Of a stretch of 64,000 bases of DNA, positions 30,959 through 39,980 are shown piece after piece (position 1 is the stretch's first letter; each line of letters starts with the position of its first letter). Made by a program: the position numbers and the translations under genes. Below the pieces are notes generated by a model, which ran no database searches, was not told the DNA's origin, and saw only the letters and a program-made list of their open reading frames with translations. Source of the stretch: Candidatus Latescibacterota bacterium (GTDB lineage Bacteria > Latescibacterota > UBA2968 > UBA8231); the NCBI GenBank assembly GCA_022819745.1, contig JAJEGS010000037.1, positions 17,928 through 81,927 on the forward strand, written 5' to 3'.

Positions 30959-32518
30959 ATGAACTCTGTAGCAAATGTCTTACTAGCTCTGTGTCTGTTG
31001 CATCCGGCCCTGACCTTTGGCGACGAACGCCCTGACCTCCAGCAGATACAAGATGTAGTCCAGCGCTTCTACGAGGCGTGGAACCAGCAGGACTTCGTCG
31101 CCGCCGAAGACCTGATCGGCGAGAGCGTCGTCGAGCTCGACATGCGCAGTCGCCAAGAGCCGCAGACCTGGCTTTTGCGCAAGGTGCAGTCCCGCGAGGA
31201 GTTCCTCGACGGAATCGTCGTCGAGTGGACCGGCGGCGACGCTTGGGACTACGACCCGGAAATCCACAAGTACATCAAGAAGGCCGAGTTTTTCGACATC
31301 CTCCTGTGGGGCGACCGAGCGATGGCCATCACGCAGGAGCATTTGGTAGGCGTGTCCGGCCCCGTCGGCGACGAGCAATACAACGCCTATTTGCTCGACC
31401 GAGCGGACGACGGCTGGAAGATCGCCGGCGTCCTCCACCAAGTACCTGCCGAGGAATACAAGACAGTCTCCGTCGAGCCACGCGGCGAGCAGCTTCGCGT
31501 CCGCATCTTCGTCGATGGTGGCGACGAGGTATTTGCAGACAGCGAAGGGCTGTGGGTCGAGCACAGCTACGGTGCCCTGCCCGGGCGGCACGAGGACGGC
31601 GACGGCTTTTCGCCCGTCGAGATCAATGGCGTGCGCTGGCAACCCATCTGGCAGGGCGATAAGACCCGCAAGGTGTATTTTGCCGACAAGGTCGCATGGC
31701 CTTCCAACGCGCAGTACCACCTAGTCAAACACGAGGCGCGCGACGTCGCGCAGTTGGAAAGGGAACCCCAAGCACCCGGCGACACCCTCAGCATCGTCTT
31801 CGCCGACCAAGACAGCGGTGCCGACTGGTACGACGTGGAGGTGCGTTGGGGAGACGAGGCAGCCGACCCGGGCGCGGGGCTACCCGAACCAAACCCGCCG
31901 GGCCGCGAGGACTTACTCCTTGAAGTCCTATTCGACGGCGAGATCCGCGACACCAGCCCGCATCAGCGCCCGCTCAAAAACGTCAAAGTAGTATTCGCCG
32001 AGGACCGCGCCGGCGACAAAGACGGTGCCGGTTATTTCGACGGTAAGGCCGTCGTCGATATCGAAGGCTTTTTGCTCGATGGCCCCTTCAGCGTCTCAAT
32101 CTGGGCCAAGTACGACGAGATCGAAACGCGCCCTTACTGGTGGAACAATTGCATCTGGGCGCAGGACGACGGCGGCGGAGTGCGCGTCTTCCAACTCAGT
32201 ACCCGAGGACGGCGAGTCACTTGGCACCGGATGCGCGACGACGACCTCCACGCCAAGCTCCTTTTGCGCCAAGGGCACTGGTACCATTTCGCAGCCGTCT
32301 TCGACGGAGATTATCACCGGCTCTTCGTCAATGGCGTGTTGCAAGAGCAGAAGCAGAGCGCGGTCAAAACCTCGCCCGATCAGCCCATCTACATTGGTGC
32401 GAAAAACCTCGACGAAACGGACTTCTTCTTCACCGGGACCTTAGACGACGCGCGGCTCTACGACCGCGTGCTGACCACCGCGGAAATCAGTGCCCTCTAT
32501 CAGGGCTTGGCCGAATGA
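30959..32518 (+). CDS. Exported protein with NTF2/SnoaL-like and LamG-type domains
   Basis: A signal peptide (about 1-20) is followed by an NTF2/SnoaL-like fold (about 25-165): VVQRFYEAWNQQDFVAAEDL, WLLRKVQSREEFL, AYLLDRADDGWKIAGVLHQV. A beta-rich linker follows. The C-terminal 200 residues form a LamG/concanavalin-like domain with FDGKAVVDIEGFLLDGPFSVSIWAKYD, HWYHFAAVFDGDYHRLFVNGVLQ and GTLDDARLYDRVLTTAEI. GAGGGG stands before the ATG. The stop overlaps the next ATG, so it forms an operon with the PQQ dehydrogenase. It may bind an extracellular glycan or assist the dehydrogenase. Confidence 0.8.
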   Translation: MNSVANVLLALCLLHPALTFGDERPDLQQIQDVVQRFYEAWNQQDFVAAEDLIGESVVELDMRSRQEPQTWLLRKVQSREEFLDGIVVEWTGGDAWDYDPEIHKYIKKAEFFDILLWGDRAMAITQEHLVGVSGPVGDEQYNAYLLDRADDGWKIAGVLHQVPAEEYKTVSVEPRGEQLRVRIFVDGGDEVFADSEGLWVEHSYGALPGRHEDGDGFSPVEINGVRWQPIWQGDKTRKVYFADKVAWPSNAQYHLVKHEARDVAQLEREPQAPGDTLSIVFADQDSGADWYDVEVRWGDEAADPGAGLPEPNPPGREDLLLEVLFDGEIRDTSPHQRPLKNVKVVFAEDRAGDKDGAGYFDGKAVVDIEGFLLDGPFSVSIWAKYDEIETRPYWWNNCIWAQDDGGGVRVFQLSTRGRRVTWHRMRDDDLHAKLLLRQGHWYHFAAVFDGDYHRLFVNGVLQEQKQSAVKTSPDQPIYIGAKNLDETDFFFTGTLDDARLYDRVLTTAEISALYQGLAE

Positions 32519-34455
32519 ACTTTACAGCGAGAAAGACCCAACCCATGCACCAGACACGATTGTTCGTCGGCGTGTTGCTGATCCTTGCCGCCGGAGCAAC
32601 CCAAGGTGAGGAATGGCCCTATTACGCGGCCGACGCCAACAGCAGCAAATACGCGCCCCTGTCCCAGATTGACGGCGACAACTTCGCCCAGTTGCAGGAG
32701 GTTTGGCGCTACACAGTCCCGGACAGCGCAATCGCCGCGGCCGAGGATTTGTGGAATTGGTGGAACAAGGGCACACCACTGGTCATCGACGGTGTGCTCT
32801 ACTATGGATCGCCGTTCAACATCCTCAGCGCCATCGACCCGACAAGCGGCGAGGAACTGTGGACCTTCGATCCGCAGTCGTGGAAGGATCGAGGCGATTT
32901 CTGGGGCTTTGCGCGCGGCATCGCCTACTGGGAAAGCGGCGACAAGAAGCGCATCTTCTACGGCACGGCTTCCGACCGTCTCTACTCAATCGACATCGAG
33001 ACTGGCCAACCCGACCCAGAGTTTGGCGCGGGCGGCTTCGTCGATCTAGGCAAGGGACTGCGCCGCCGCATTGACCGCAGCCGCTACTGCATCACCGCAC
33101 CACCGATCATCTGCCGCGATGTAGTGGTAGTCGGTTCAGGCATCACCGACTGGCACGACCGGCCTCCCGCCAAGTACTCCACCCCCGGCGACGTGCGCGG
33201 CTTCGACGCCCACACCGGCGAACAGGTGTGGATCTTCCAGACGGTGCCGCAGGAGGGCGAGTACGGCAACGACACTTGGGAAAACGACGCCTATCAGACC
33301 TATGGCCAAGCCAATGTGTGGTCCGCGATGAGCGCCGATGACCAACTGGGCTATGTGTACCTACCCGTCAGCAGCACCACCCACAACCACTACGGCGGCG
33401 AGCGCCCCGGTGCCAACCTCTTCAGCCAGACGCTGGTCTGCCTCAAAGCGGCAACCGGCGAGCGCGTCTGGCACTACCAGTTCATCCACCACGGCCTGTG
33501 GAACTACGACCCGCCAGCACCGCCGGTCTTGGCCGATATAAAAGTACAAGGCAAAGCGATCAAAGCCCTAGCTTTGGTGAGCAAACAGGCCTTCTGCTAC
33601 GTATTAGACCGCACGACCGGCGAGCCAGTCTGGCCGATCGACGAGCGCAAGGTTCCCCAGTCAAAAACCCCGGGCGAGCAAAGCTGGCCGACCCAGCCTT
33701 TTCCCAGCAAGCCTGCGCCCTACGACCGCCAAGGTCTGCAAGAAAACGACCTGATCGACTTTACGCCCGAGCTGCGAGAAAAGGCGCTGGCGATCCTGCA
33801 AAAATACGAGCACGGCCCGCTGTTCACCCCACCTAGCGAAAAGGGCACACTGGTATTGCCTGGAGGCTTGGGCGGCTCGGATTGGAGCGGCGCGGCGCTA
33901 GTGCCAAAAAAGAACGTGCTCTACGTCCCCTCTCGCACCCGTCCCGACATCGTGCGGCTGGAAAAAGTGGAGGGCCTGCGCACCTTTTCGGACTACGCCT
34001 TTTTCAAGGACGACTCCGAACACGTCGATGGCCTACCGCTGACCAAACCTCCCTACGGCCGGATCACCGCCATCGACTTGGACACTGGCGAGCACGTCTG
34101 GATGAGTCCGGTGGGCAAAGGCCCGGTCAACCACAAAACCCTGCGCGACCTCGACCTGCCCGCTATGGGCTGGTTCCACTACAACTTTATACTCGCCACC
34201 GAGACCGTGCTGGTGGTGGTCTCGCAACGGCCCGGATGGTGGGGAGACGTCAGCGGCGACGCCTTTGTCGAGAATGGGCCTTACCTGCGCGCCTTCGACC
34301 TAGATACGGGCGTAGTGCTGGCCGAGATGGAATTCCCCGGCAACCCCAACGGCAGTCCCATCAGCTATATGGCCGAAGGGCGTCAGTATATCGTATTTCC
34401 AATCAACAGCGACAACTGGGTGCCGCAGCTTTTGGCGCTGGCGCTGCCGGAGTGA
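32515..34455 (+). CDS. Exported PQQ-dependent dehydrogenase (glucose/alcohol dehydrogenase-like propeller)
   Basis: After a signal peptide come the tryptophan-docking repeats of a quinoprotein propeller. WPYYAADANSSKYAPLSQI is the usual first blade. LSAIDPTSGEELWTF, VRGFDAHTGEQVWIFQ, LVCLKAATGERVWHYQFIHHGLWNYD and ITAIDLDTGEHVWMSP follow. The family oxidises sugars or alcohols in the periplasm and passes electrons to the quinone pool or cytochromes. There is no cytochrome c domain and no membrane helices beyond the signal. ATG at 32515 overlaps the previous stop; an internal ATG at 32545 would also leave an intact signal peptide. Confidence 0.85.
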   Translation: MNFTARKTQPMHQTRLFVGVLLILAAGATQGEEWPYYAADANSSKYAPLSQIDGDNFAQLQEVWRYTVPDSAIAAAEDLWNWWNKGTPLVIDGVLYYGSPFNILSAIDPTSGEELWTFDPQSWKDRGDFWGFARGIAYWESGDKKRIFYGTASDRLYSIDIETGQPDPEFGAGGFVDLGKGLRRRIDRSRYCITAPPIICRDVVVVGSGITDWHDRPPAKYSTPGDVRGFDAHTGEQVWIFQTVPQEGEYGNDTWENDAYQTYGQANVWSAMSADDQLGYVYLPVSSTTHNHYGGERPGANLFSQTLVCLKAATGERVWHYQFIHHGLWNYDPPAPPVLADIKVQGKAIKALALVSKQAFCYVLDRTTGEPVWPIDERKVPQSKTPGEQSWPTQPFPSKPAPYDRQGLQENDLIDFTPELREKALAILQKYEHGPLFTPPSEKGTLVLPGGLGGSDWSGAALVPKKNVLYVPSRTRPDIVRLEKVEGLRTFSDYAFFKDDSEHVDGLPLTKPPYGRITAIDLDTGEHVWMSPVGKGPVNHKTLRDLDLPAMGWFHYNFILATETVLVVVSQRPGWWGDVSGDAFVENGPYLRAFDLDTGVVLAEMEFPGNPNGSPISYMAEGRQYIVFPINSDNWVPQLLALALPE

Positions 34456-34601
34456 AGGCTACTCTAGCTCCCTCACTCTGCCATAGCACAGGACACGGCA
34501 AAAAGGTCGTCGTTTTAGTTTGCCCCAAGTTCCAATGCTGCGTACTGTTGAATAGCCATTTACATTCCTAGTCCACTTTTCAATAGAAAGGATGGAAGCT
34601 A

Positions 34602-34922
34602 ATGGGTAAGTACATGTTTCGCTCGACGTACACGCAAGCTGGGCTTGCTGGTCTGCTGAAAGAAGGCGGCACGCGGCGACGGGAGGCATTAACTCAGACC
34701 ATTGAGGGAATGGGTGGCAGTGTGGAAGCGCTTTACTACGCTTTCGGAGATCCGGATCTCTACATAATTGCCGATCTTCCCGACGACGCTACGGCCGCAG
34801 CCGTGTCCATGGTCATCGGCAACGCCGGCGCGCTAGACATTAGCGTTACCGTACTGGTCACGCCGGAAACCATAGACGAGGCCATCGGCAAAAGCGTGCC
34901 CTACCGGCCCCCGGGAGCTTGA
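34602..34922 (+). CDS. GYD domain protein
   Basis: A 106-residue ferredoxin-like alpha/beta-barrel protein of the GYD family: YMFRSTYTQAGLAGLLKEGGTRRREAL, a glycine-rich VEALYYAFGDPDLYIIADLPD with the family signature region, and a closing strand ISVTVLVTPETIDEAI. Members are small cytoplasmic oligomers of uncertain function, often beside dehydrogenases. AAAGGATGG stands before the ATG. A strong terminator follows. Confidence 0.8.
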   Translation: MGKYMFRSTYTQAGLAGLLKEGGTRRREALTQTIEGMGGSVEALYYAFGDPDLYIIADLPDDATAAAVSMVIGNAGALDISVTVLVTPETIDEAIGKSVPYRPPGA

Positions 34923-34960
34923 TACGCCGGTCACTCTGGCTCGTGCCGTGTAATGCGCAG

Positions 34961-34994
34961 GCTCCGTCGAGAGTTACTCGGCGGAGCTTTTTAT
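34961..34994 (+). terminator. Rho-independent terminator after the GYD gene
   Basis: GCTCCGTCGAG and CTCGGCGGAGC form an 11-base stem with one G-U pair around a 5-base loop, followed by TTTTTATT on the plus strand. It ends the transcript that includes the PQQ dehydrogenase and GYD genes. Confidence 0.85.
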
Positions 34995-35090
34995 TGCATA
35001 ATTACCGCGATCCAGCGGATTGCTCCGCCTGCCACACCCGCCAATACCCCTGTTTTTTATGTTTCCCACGGCGAGGTTGCGTAGCGTTCG

Positions 35091-36119
35091 TCAACCCCTC
35101 GGCAGCGGCAGTTCCACCTTCGCACTTCCCTCGACCTGCGACCGCAGCGCGGCTACCATGATCTCCAACACGTACCGGCCTCGCACAGCCGGCGACGAGC
35201 TAACTGCCTCGCCCTGTATCGCTTGCGCCAGCTCCTGCACAGCCGGAATCAAGTTCGCACCAAACGGACTGGCATATCCCCGGCCCGGCGGCGGCGACAC
35301 CACCTCGGGCGTCCCCTCAGAAGTGTCGGTCTTCCAAGCCATGCACTGCTGATCGGTCACCCAGAAGCGACCATCCGTGCCCTGTAGGTCCAACTCAAAC
35401 ATCTGCGGCGTCCGCTTGGCGCAATTGATCAGCCCGCGCACCCCATTGGCAAACTCCACGATGATCGTCGATCCGGGATCGAATTGCGGATCCCTGCCGC
35501 CCCGGCCATCGTACACCGGGCCGTAGTCTTCAAACCCGCGCTCGTGCGCGGCGATCACCCACACCGGCTCGGCGTCCGCAAAAAAGCACACCGCATCCAC
35601 CAAGTGCGTCCCATTGCGAAAGAGCATGGCGCGACGACCGCCTAAGTGGGCCACAATCCTCGTCAGGCTGCCGATCTCACCGCTGCGAATGGCTGTACGC
35701 ACAGCCTGATAGGAAGGCAGCCAACTGCGCGTGTGATCTACCGACAACACCGCGTTGTGGCGGGCGAGCGCGTCGATGATGCGATCGGCATCCTCCGCAG
35801 TGGTCGCCAGCGGCTTCTCGCAGAAAATGCCGCGCACACCTGCGGCCACCGCATCACAGACCGGGTCTGCATGGAGGTGATCTGGGGTGGCCACGCTCAC
35901 CACGTCGAGGCGCTCCTGCGCCAGCATCTCGCGATAATCCGCGTATTCGGCGACGGATCCTCGCTCAATCTCAGCCCGCTCGTAAAAGCGCGCCCACACC
36001 TCCGGGTTTATGTCGCAGACCGCCGCGAATTCGTATTCCGGGGCGCGGGCGTATGCGTATCCATGTCCTCCACCCACGCCAGCGCCAATAACGGCCGCGC
36101 GCAACTTGCCTTCAGACAT
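35091..36119 (-). CDS. Gfo/Idh/MocA family oxidoreductase (1)
   Basis: The N-terminal Rossmann domain starts AAVIGAGVGGGHGYAYA. It continues with VVSVATPDHLHADPVCDAV and GIFCEKPLATTAEDADRII, where the EKP lysine is the conserved catalytic/cofactor residue. The C-terminal beta-sheet domain contains RRAMLFRNGTHLVDAVCFFA, shared almost word for word with the gene at 54579. It probably oxidises or reduces a polyol or sugar acid with NAD(P). AGGAA lies before the chosen ATG, which drops six codons of the longest frame. It is 14 bases downstream of the TIM-barrel gene, so the two are one operon. Confidence 0.88.
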   Translation of the reverse strand: MSEGKLRAAVIGAGVGGGHGYAYARAPEYEFAAVCDINPEVWARFYERAEIERGSVAEYADYREMLAQERLDVVSVATPDHLHADPVCDAVAAGVRGIFCEKPLATTAEDADRIIDALARHNAVLSVDHTRSWLPSYQAVRTAIRSGEIGSLTRIVAHLGGRRAMLFRNGTHLVDAVCFFADAEPVWVIAAHERGFEDYGPVYDGRGGRDPQFDPGSTIIVEFANGVRGLINCAKRTPQMFELDLQGTDGRFWVTDQQCMAWKTDTSEGTPEVVSPPPGRGYASPFGANLIPAVQELAQAIQGEAVSSSPAVRGRYVLEIMVAALRSQVEGSAKVELPLPRG

Positions 36120-36133
36120 CGCTCGTTCCTTTC

Positions 36134-36958
36134 TCAAGTATTCATACGCCCGCGCACAAAAGCCGCTGACGCCGCTACCTGTTCTTCCTCTAGGCTGTGC
36201 AATATCAACGACCCGTCAAAACCTATCTGCCGCAAGCACGCCAAGTAGTGATCGTAGTCGAGCAGCCCTGTGCCCGCGGCTTGGTGCCCGACGTCGCCGT
36301 CCTGTTCCAAGTCCTTGGCGTGAGCCAGCCGAATCGAATCCCCGAGCAGATCGAATGCCTCGTCTAAGACCTCGCGCATCCTCGGTAGCTGGCCAGCGTG
36401 GAACAGGTTAGCTCCGTCGATGACCACCTGCAAATGCTTGGACTGCACCTCGTCGAGCAAGCGCCGCGCCTTCTGCGCCGAATTCACCACATTGTTGACC
36501 TCCGGCTCAAAGACCAAAGTCGCACCTCGCGCCTCGGCAATCTCCACAGCTTCTCCCATAGCCGCGACCATCTCGGCCCATGCAGCCGGCGTGCTGTTGT
36601 CTGGATGCCCGCCCCACAGCCAGTCGGGATTGCGTGTCCCCGTGCAGGAAGTGATCAGTTCCATCCCCAACTTGCCGCTCGCAGCAGCTAGAGCGGCGAG
36701 CCACTGCATCCCAGCGCGGCGCTTTTCCAAGTCGGGGTCGATGATGTTAAAGGTTCCCGACAGCGCGGCGATCTCAATGCCGCGCGTTGCGTGCGCGGCT
36801 CGGATGCGCTCGCAATCGGCGTCCGTCATCGCCGCCGGATCGATGCCCGCAGCCGTCAAATCGAGCTGCACGGCCTCCAAGCCAGCGGCTTGCACCCCAT
36901 CCAAGCTCTCTTCCAGCGTCGGCCGCTCAAAAACCTTGTGGAAAATCCCTAGCTTCAT
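36134..36958 (-). CDS. Sugar phosphate isomerase/epimerase-like TIM barrel (1)
   Basis: An AP endonuclease-2 (xylose isomerase-like) barrel of 274 residues: a MKLGIFHKVFERPTLEESLDGVQAAGLEAVQLDL start, VFEPEVNN with metal-binding Glu, QVVIDGANLFHAG with the Asp, and RLAHAKDLEQDGD with the His. The last strand carries DGSLILHSLEEEQV with the final Glu. All four metal positions are present. AAGGAC precedes the ATG. Its partner is the adjacent Gfo/Idh/MocA gene; together they suggest inositol- or sugar-acid-type catabolism. Confidence 0.85.
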   Translation of the reverse strand: MKLGIFHKVFERPTLEESLDGVQAAGLEAVQLDLTAAGIDPAAMTDADCERIRAAHATRGIEIAALSGTFNIIDPDLEKRRAGMQWLAALAAASGKLGMELITSCTGTRNPDWLWGGHPDNSTPAAWAEMVAAMGEAVEIAEARGATLVFEPEVNNVVNSAQKARRLLDEVQSKHLQVVIDGANLFHAGQLPRMREVLDEAFDLLGDSIRLAHAKDLEQDGDVGHQAAGTGLLDYDHYLACLRQIGFDGSLILHSLEEEQVAASAAFVRGRMNT

Positions 36959-37062
36959 ATTGCGTCCTTTTCTTGTAGGTGCGCCAACAAAAAATAACCC
37001 CCAGCGGCGGCCCAACTCTATAAGGAACAGACGCCAATGGGGGAAATAAAAATTTTCGGGAA

Positions 37063-37497
37063 TTAGCGATTGATGAGACGTTTTTGAACTCTGCCTATTA
37101 AATCACGCAAAGAGGCACCACCCAGTAATAAAATTATCCCGATCAGTAGTTTCTCAGCCTTGCCAGCTTGGGCCTCGCTTCCATAGAACACCATGTACAG
37201 CAGCAGAAATAATACGAGCGCAAAACCGCCGCCGATCAACCACATCAGTCGGTGTGCTCTCTTGTTCTGTTCGTCTTCTATCTCTAGCTCTTTGACGGCC
37301 AAATCGTAATCAAGTTGGGTCTCTTGTTGGCTAAGTTCCAAATAACCTCTAGCAAGCTCGTTCCGTTCGCGCTGGAGTTCGTTCCGTTCGCGCTGGAGTT
37401 CAATCAGTTCGCCAGCAATCTCATGTTGTCTGTCATCGGCAGAAACGACCTCTTGCTTCTTGCCATCGTCGCCAGTCTCGTCAGGTTGCGAAACCAT
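37063..37497 (-). CDS. Small membrane protein with coiled coil and two transmembrane helices
   Basis: A 144-residue protein. Residues about 25-80 form a charged coiled coil that includes an exact tandem repeat (ELQRERN twice, from a 21-base DNA repeat). Transmembrane helices lie at about 84-104 and 114-130. No known domain. Its ATG overlaps the stop of the preceding small gene (TGATG), so the two are translationally coupled. The function is unknown; the repeat suggests variable coiled-coil length between strains. Confidence 0.7.
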   Translation of the reverse strand: MVSQPDETGDDGKKQEVVSADDRQHEIAGELIELQRERNELQRERNELARGYLELSQQETQLDYDLAVKELEIEDEQNKRAHRLMWLIGGGFALVLFLLLYMVFYGSEAQAGKAEKLLIGIILLLGGASLRDLIGRVQKRLINR

Positions 37498-37727
37498 CAG
37501 GTCCCCACTCTGCCCATCGGGGAGCGGCCTCTGAGTTGGGGAATGGTCGGCAACTCGCCCGTCAGCATATCCACGTACATATCCGGATCCATGGCCACGA
37601 TTTTAAACCCGTTGCCAAAGCGCGATTCGACAATTTTATAAATCAATCCCGCTCCTTCCGGCGTACTCCTACGCCGCTGAACTTCACGAAGTGCTTCCCT
37701 TTTGGTCTTTACGCGAATGATCTGCAT
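37497..37727 (-). CDS. Small basic protein of unknown function
   Basis: A 76-residue cytoplasmic protein (MQIIRVKTKREALREVQRRR start, GNGFKIVAMDPDMYVDML middle). AGGAG lies 7 bases before the chosen ATG; a GTG six codons upstream is less well placed. It is coupled to the coiled-coil membrane protein, a two-gene layout sometimes seen for antitoxin-toxin pairs, but no motif supports that here. Confidence 0.6.
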   Translation of the reverse strand: MQIIRVKTKREALREVQRRRSTPEGAGLIYKIVESRFGNGFKIVAMDPDMYVDMLTGELPTIPQLRGRSPMGRVGT

Positions 37728-37773
37728 GATAGTCTCCTCTGTCACTTAAATAACCCCAATAAGGTCTCCCCGG

Positions 37774-39216
37774 TCAACGCAAAAACTGCAATGCGTAGAG
37801 CCGCGCGTCCCGCATCTCAAAGCGCAGCCGCACCGGCGTGCCAGCCAGCTTCCCAATGGGCTCTTGCCAACTCACCTCCTTGCGCACCCCATTGCCCATC
37901 ACCGCCTCGGACGCTTGCACCGCCTGCCCGCTTTCATCGAGTACTTCCACCCGCAGCCACCCTCCGGCCCCGCCATCGAAGTTCAGCACCAACCGCTCGC
38001 CGGCAAATTGCAACAGCGGCGTCGTAAAAGCCCCTCCGCCGTAGCCAGCCTCCGCTGCCACAAACCCATCTAGCCGCAACGAGGCGCGAAAAATCCCGCT
38101 CGCTCGCGCCTTCCCCTGGTCCTCCCTACCACCGTGCCGCCGCGCCGTGCCATTGTAATAGAGCCACAACTCGTCGCCCACTGGAATAAACCACGGATTG
38201 GCAAACAGCATCCCGCTCAACAGGCCGCCGTCCCATCCTTGGCGCAAGAAGGCCCGGCGCTCCCCCTGCCGCTGCCAGCTAATCCCGTCGCGGCTGCTGA
38301 GCAACTGCACGTCCATAGTCGCCGGGAAGTCGTCCTCGCCCCAGTGATAATACGCCGCTGGCAACATGAAATAAGCATCCTGTGCCGCGTCGTACTTGGT
38401 GGCGCAACTAGTGTAAAAGTCGATGTTAGGCCGGGGATCATCGCGCTGGAACGGCACCGGGATTTGCAAATCCTCCTCATCCGCTTCAAAGACGATCTCC
38501 TGGGCAGACCAATGCCTAAAATCGGGCGAAGTTATCCGCCCAACGCAGCGGTACGAGCCCTTGCCCTCAGCTGCTTCGGACAAGTGCTGGGTCTCCCTAA
38601 CCCGCGTATAGCCCACGTACAGTTCAAGCCGGTCGTCCCAGAAAAACATATTCTGCGTGTCGCACATCGTCCGCGGCGGATTCGGCTGGTCTGGATAGTA
38701 CTGCCAGTGCAGCCCGTCGGCCGAGTGCATCGCCCACAACCCCGGCTCGATACCCTGCCCTCGCTCCTCATCGGTCGGCTGGAACTTGGTCCACAACTTG
38801 TAGCGCTCCTCGGCTGCCGCCCGCTCGTCGCGCAACACAGTCGCCCCCTGCATGCTCTGCTGCTCGACCAACGGCGCGACGATATTGTTGTCCCGGCTGC
38901 CGCGAAATTCCACTAGCCCCAGCACTGGCTTTTCCCAGTGCAACCCATCCGTAGACTCTGCATAGCCCAGCCGCCGCGCCCCCTCCATTGGCAACCCCGT
39001 CTTCATGGTCGCGTCGTACCACATCCGCCACTGGCCATCCGCCTCCCGCCACACCGTATTGTACGCCCCAATCCCCCACTCCTCCCACGCCCGATCCGGA
39101 CGCAATACCGGCTCTAAGTGCTGCACCGGCGTCCCCATTTGCAACGCGATCCCCTCGCGCTCGGCAAATAACCGCTCGTCGATAAAAAGCTGCTTCCTGT
39201 CGCCTATATCTAACAT
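37774..39216 (-). CDS. Five-bladed propeller glycosidase-like protein (GH32/43/GH130-like fold)
   Basis: A 480-residue protein with repeated blade motifs YAESTDGLHWEKPVLG, WAMHSADGLHWQYYP, GRITSPDFRHWSAQEIVF and LSSRDGISWQRQG. This is the pattern of five-bladed glycosyl hydrolase-like families. The N-terminus ML-DIGDRKQLFIDERLFAEREG is a conserved opener of this group. The last 100 residues form a beta-sandwich. Catalytic carboxylates cannot be fixed without alignment. No signal peptide. AAGGAG precedes the chosen ATG. It is probably intracellular glycoside processing. Confidence 0.75.
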   Translation of the reverse strand: MLDIGDRKQLFIDERLFAEREGIALQMGTPVQHLEPVLRPDRAWEEWGIGAYNTVWREADGQWRMWYDATMKTGLPMEGARRLGYAESTDGLHWEKPVLGLVEFRGSRDNNIVAPLVEQQSMQGATVLRDERAAAEERYKLWTKFQPTDEERGQGIEPGLWAMHSADGLHWQYYPDQPNPPRTMCDTQNMFFWDDRLELYVGYTRVRETQHLSEAAEGKGSYRCVGRITSPDFRHWSAQEIVFEADEEDLQIPVPFQRDDPRPNIDFYTSCATKYDAAQDAYFMLPAAYYHWGEDDFPATMDVQLLSSRDGISWQRQGERRAFLRQGWDGGLLSGMLFANPWFIPVGDELWLYYNGTARRHGGREDQGKARASGIFRASLRLDGFVAAEAGYGGGAFTTPLLQFAGERLVLNFDGGAGGWLRVEVLDESGQAVQASEAVMGNGVRKEVSWQEPIGKLAGTPVRLRFEMRDARLYALQFLR

Positions 39217-39416
39217 GGAACTACTCCTTGGTGAGGACGTGTTGATGCGGTCGAGTTGATCGACGATAGCTGCGCCCCATACTGTATCCTTCCAATGAAA
39301 CCAGGGCAAGAATCATATAACACCTTATTGACAGCGGGCATTAAGCCGCATAAATAATAGAGCCGTTAAAGCCCCAATTTTTCTGGATTACACGAGCGAG
39401 AACCGAAGGAGTAAAG

Positions 39417-39980
39417 ATGACTACAACCCGCGAAGAACTCGTCTTTTCCGATGCTTTTGACGGTGCCCTCGATCCCGAGTGGACTTGGCTGCGCGAACAT
39501 CCCGGCTTTTGGCACTTGCAGGACGGCCTAGAAATTCGCGTCGAACCGGGCGTGGCCCCTACCGTGCAAAACGCGCTTCTGCGCCCAGCCCCAGATCGCA
39601 GCGAAGGGACCTGGGCCATAGAAGTGACAGTGTTCAACCACACCCACCCCATCCAGCAGTACGAACAGGCTGGCATCACTTGGTACCAAAACGGCGATCC
39701 TGTCTTCAAGCAAGTCAAGGAATTGATCGACGGCGATCTCTACATTATTCCCGGCCGCAAGCCCATGCCCACCCAGAGCGTGCGCCTGCGTCTCATTGTC
39801 ACCGCCGACTCTTGGGAAGCCCAGTACCGGCCCGAGGGCGAGGACCAATTCCACACCGCGGATCGGGGCGAACTGCCCCCACCCGGCGACGATCAAGTCA
39901 GCATCCAGTGCTACAACGGCCCCGAAAACGCCGAGCACTGGATCCGCTTTCAAGACTTTCAGATCAAACGCCTCTGCTAG
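39417..39980 (+). CDS. DUF1349-like concanavalin-fold protein
   Basis: This 187-residue single-domain beta-sandwich has features of DUF1349/GH43 C-terminal-like proteins: FDGALDPEWTWLREHPGFWHLQDGLEIRV, YEQAGITWYQNGDPVFKQVKEL, and a closing VSIQCYNGPENAEHWIRFQDFQI. No signal peptide. GGAG precedes the ATG. It is convergent with the following gene and their stop codons overlap. It may bind or cleave a carbohydrate; no catalytic residue is assigned. Confidence 0.75.
   Translation: MTTTREELVFSDAFDGALDPEWTWLREHPGFWHLQDGLEIRVEPGVAPTVQNALLRPAPDRSEGTWAIEVTVFNHTHPIQQYEQAGITWYQNGDPVFKQVKELIDGDLYIIPGRKPMPTQSVRLRLIVTADSWEAQYRPEGEDQFHTADRGELPPPGDDQVSIQCYNGPENAEHWIRFQDFQIKRLC

Noticed and set aside
32140..32514. 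Long 5' extension of the PQQ dehydrogenase frame
   Set aside because: It overlaps the LamG domain gene in another frame and would bury the signal peptide.
37063..37497. The repeated 21-base unit as a CRISPR-like array
   Set aside because: There are only two adjacent units without spacers, in frame inside a coiled coil.
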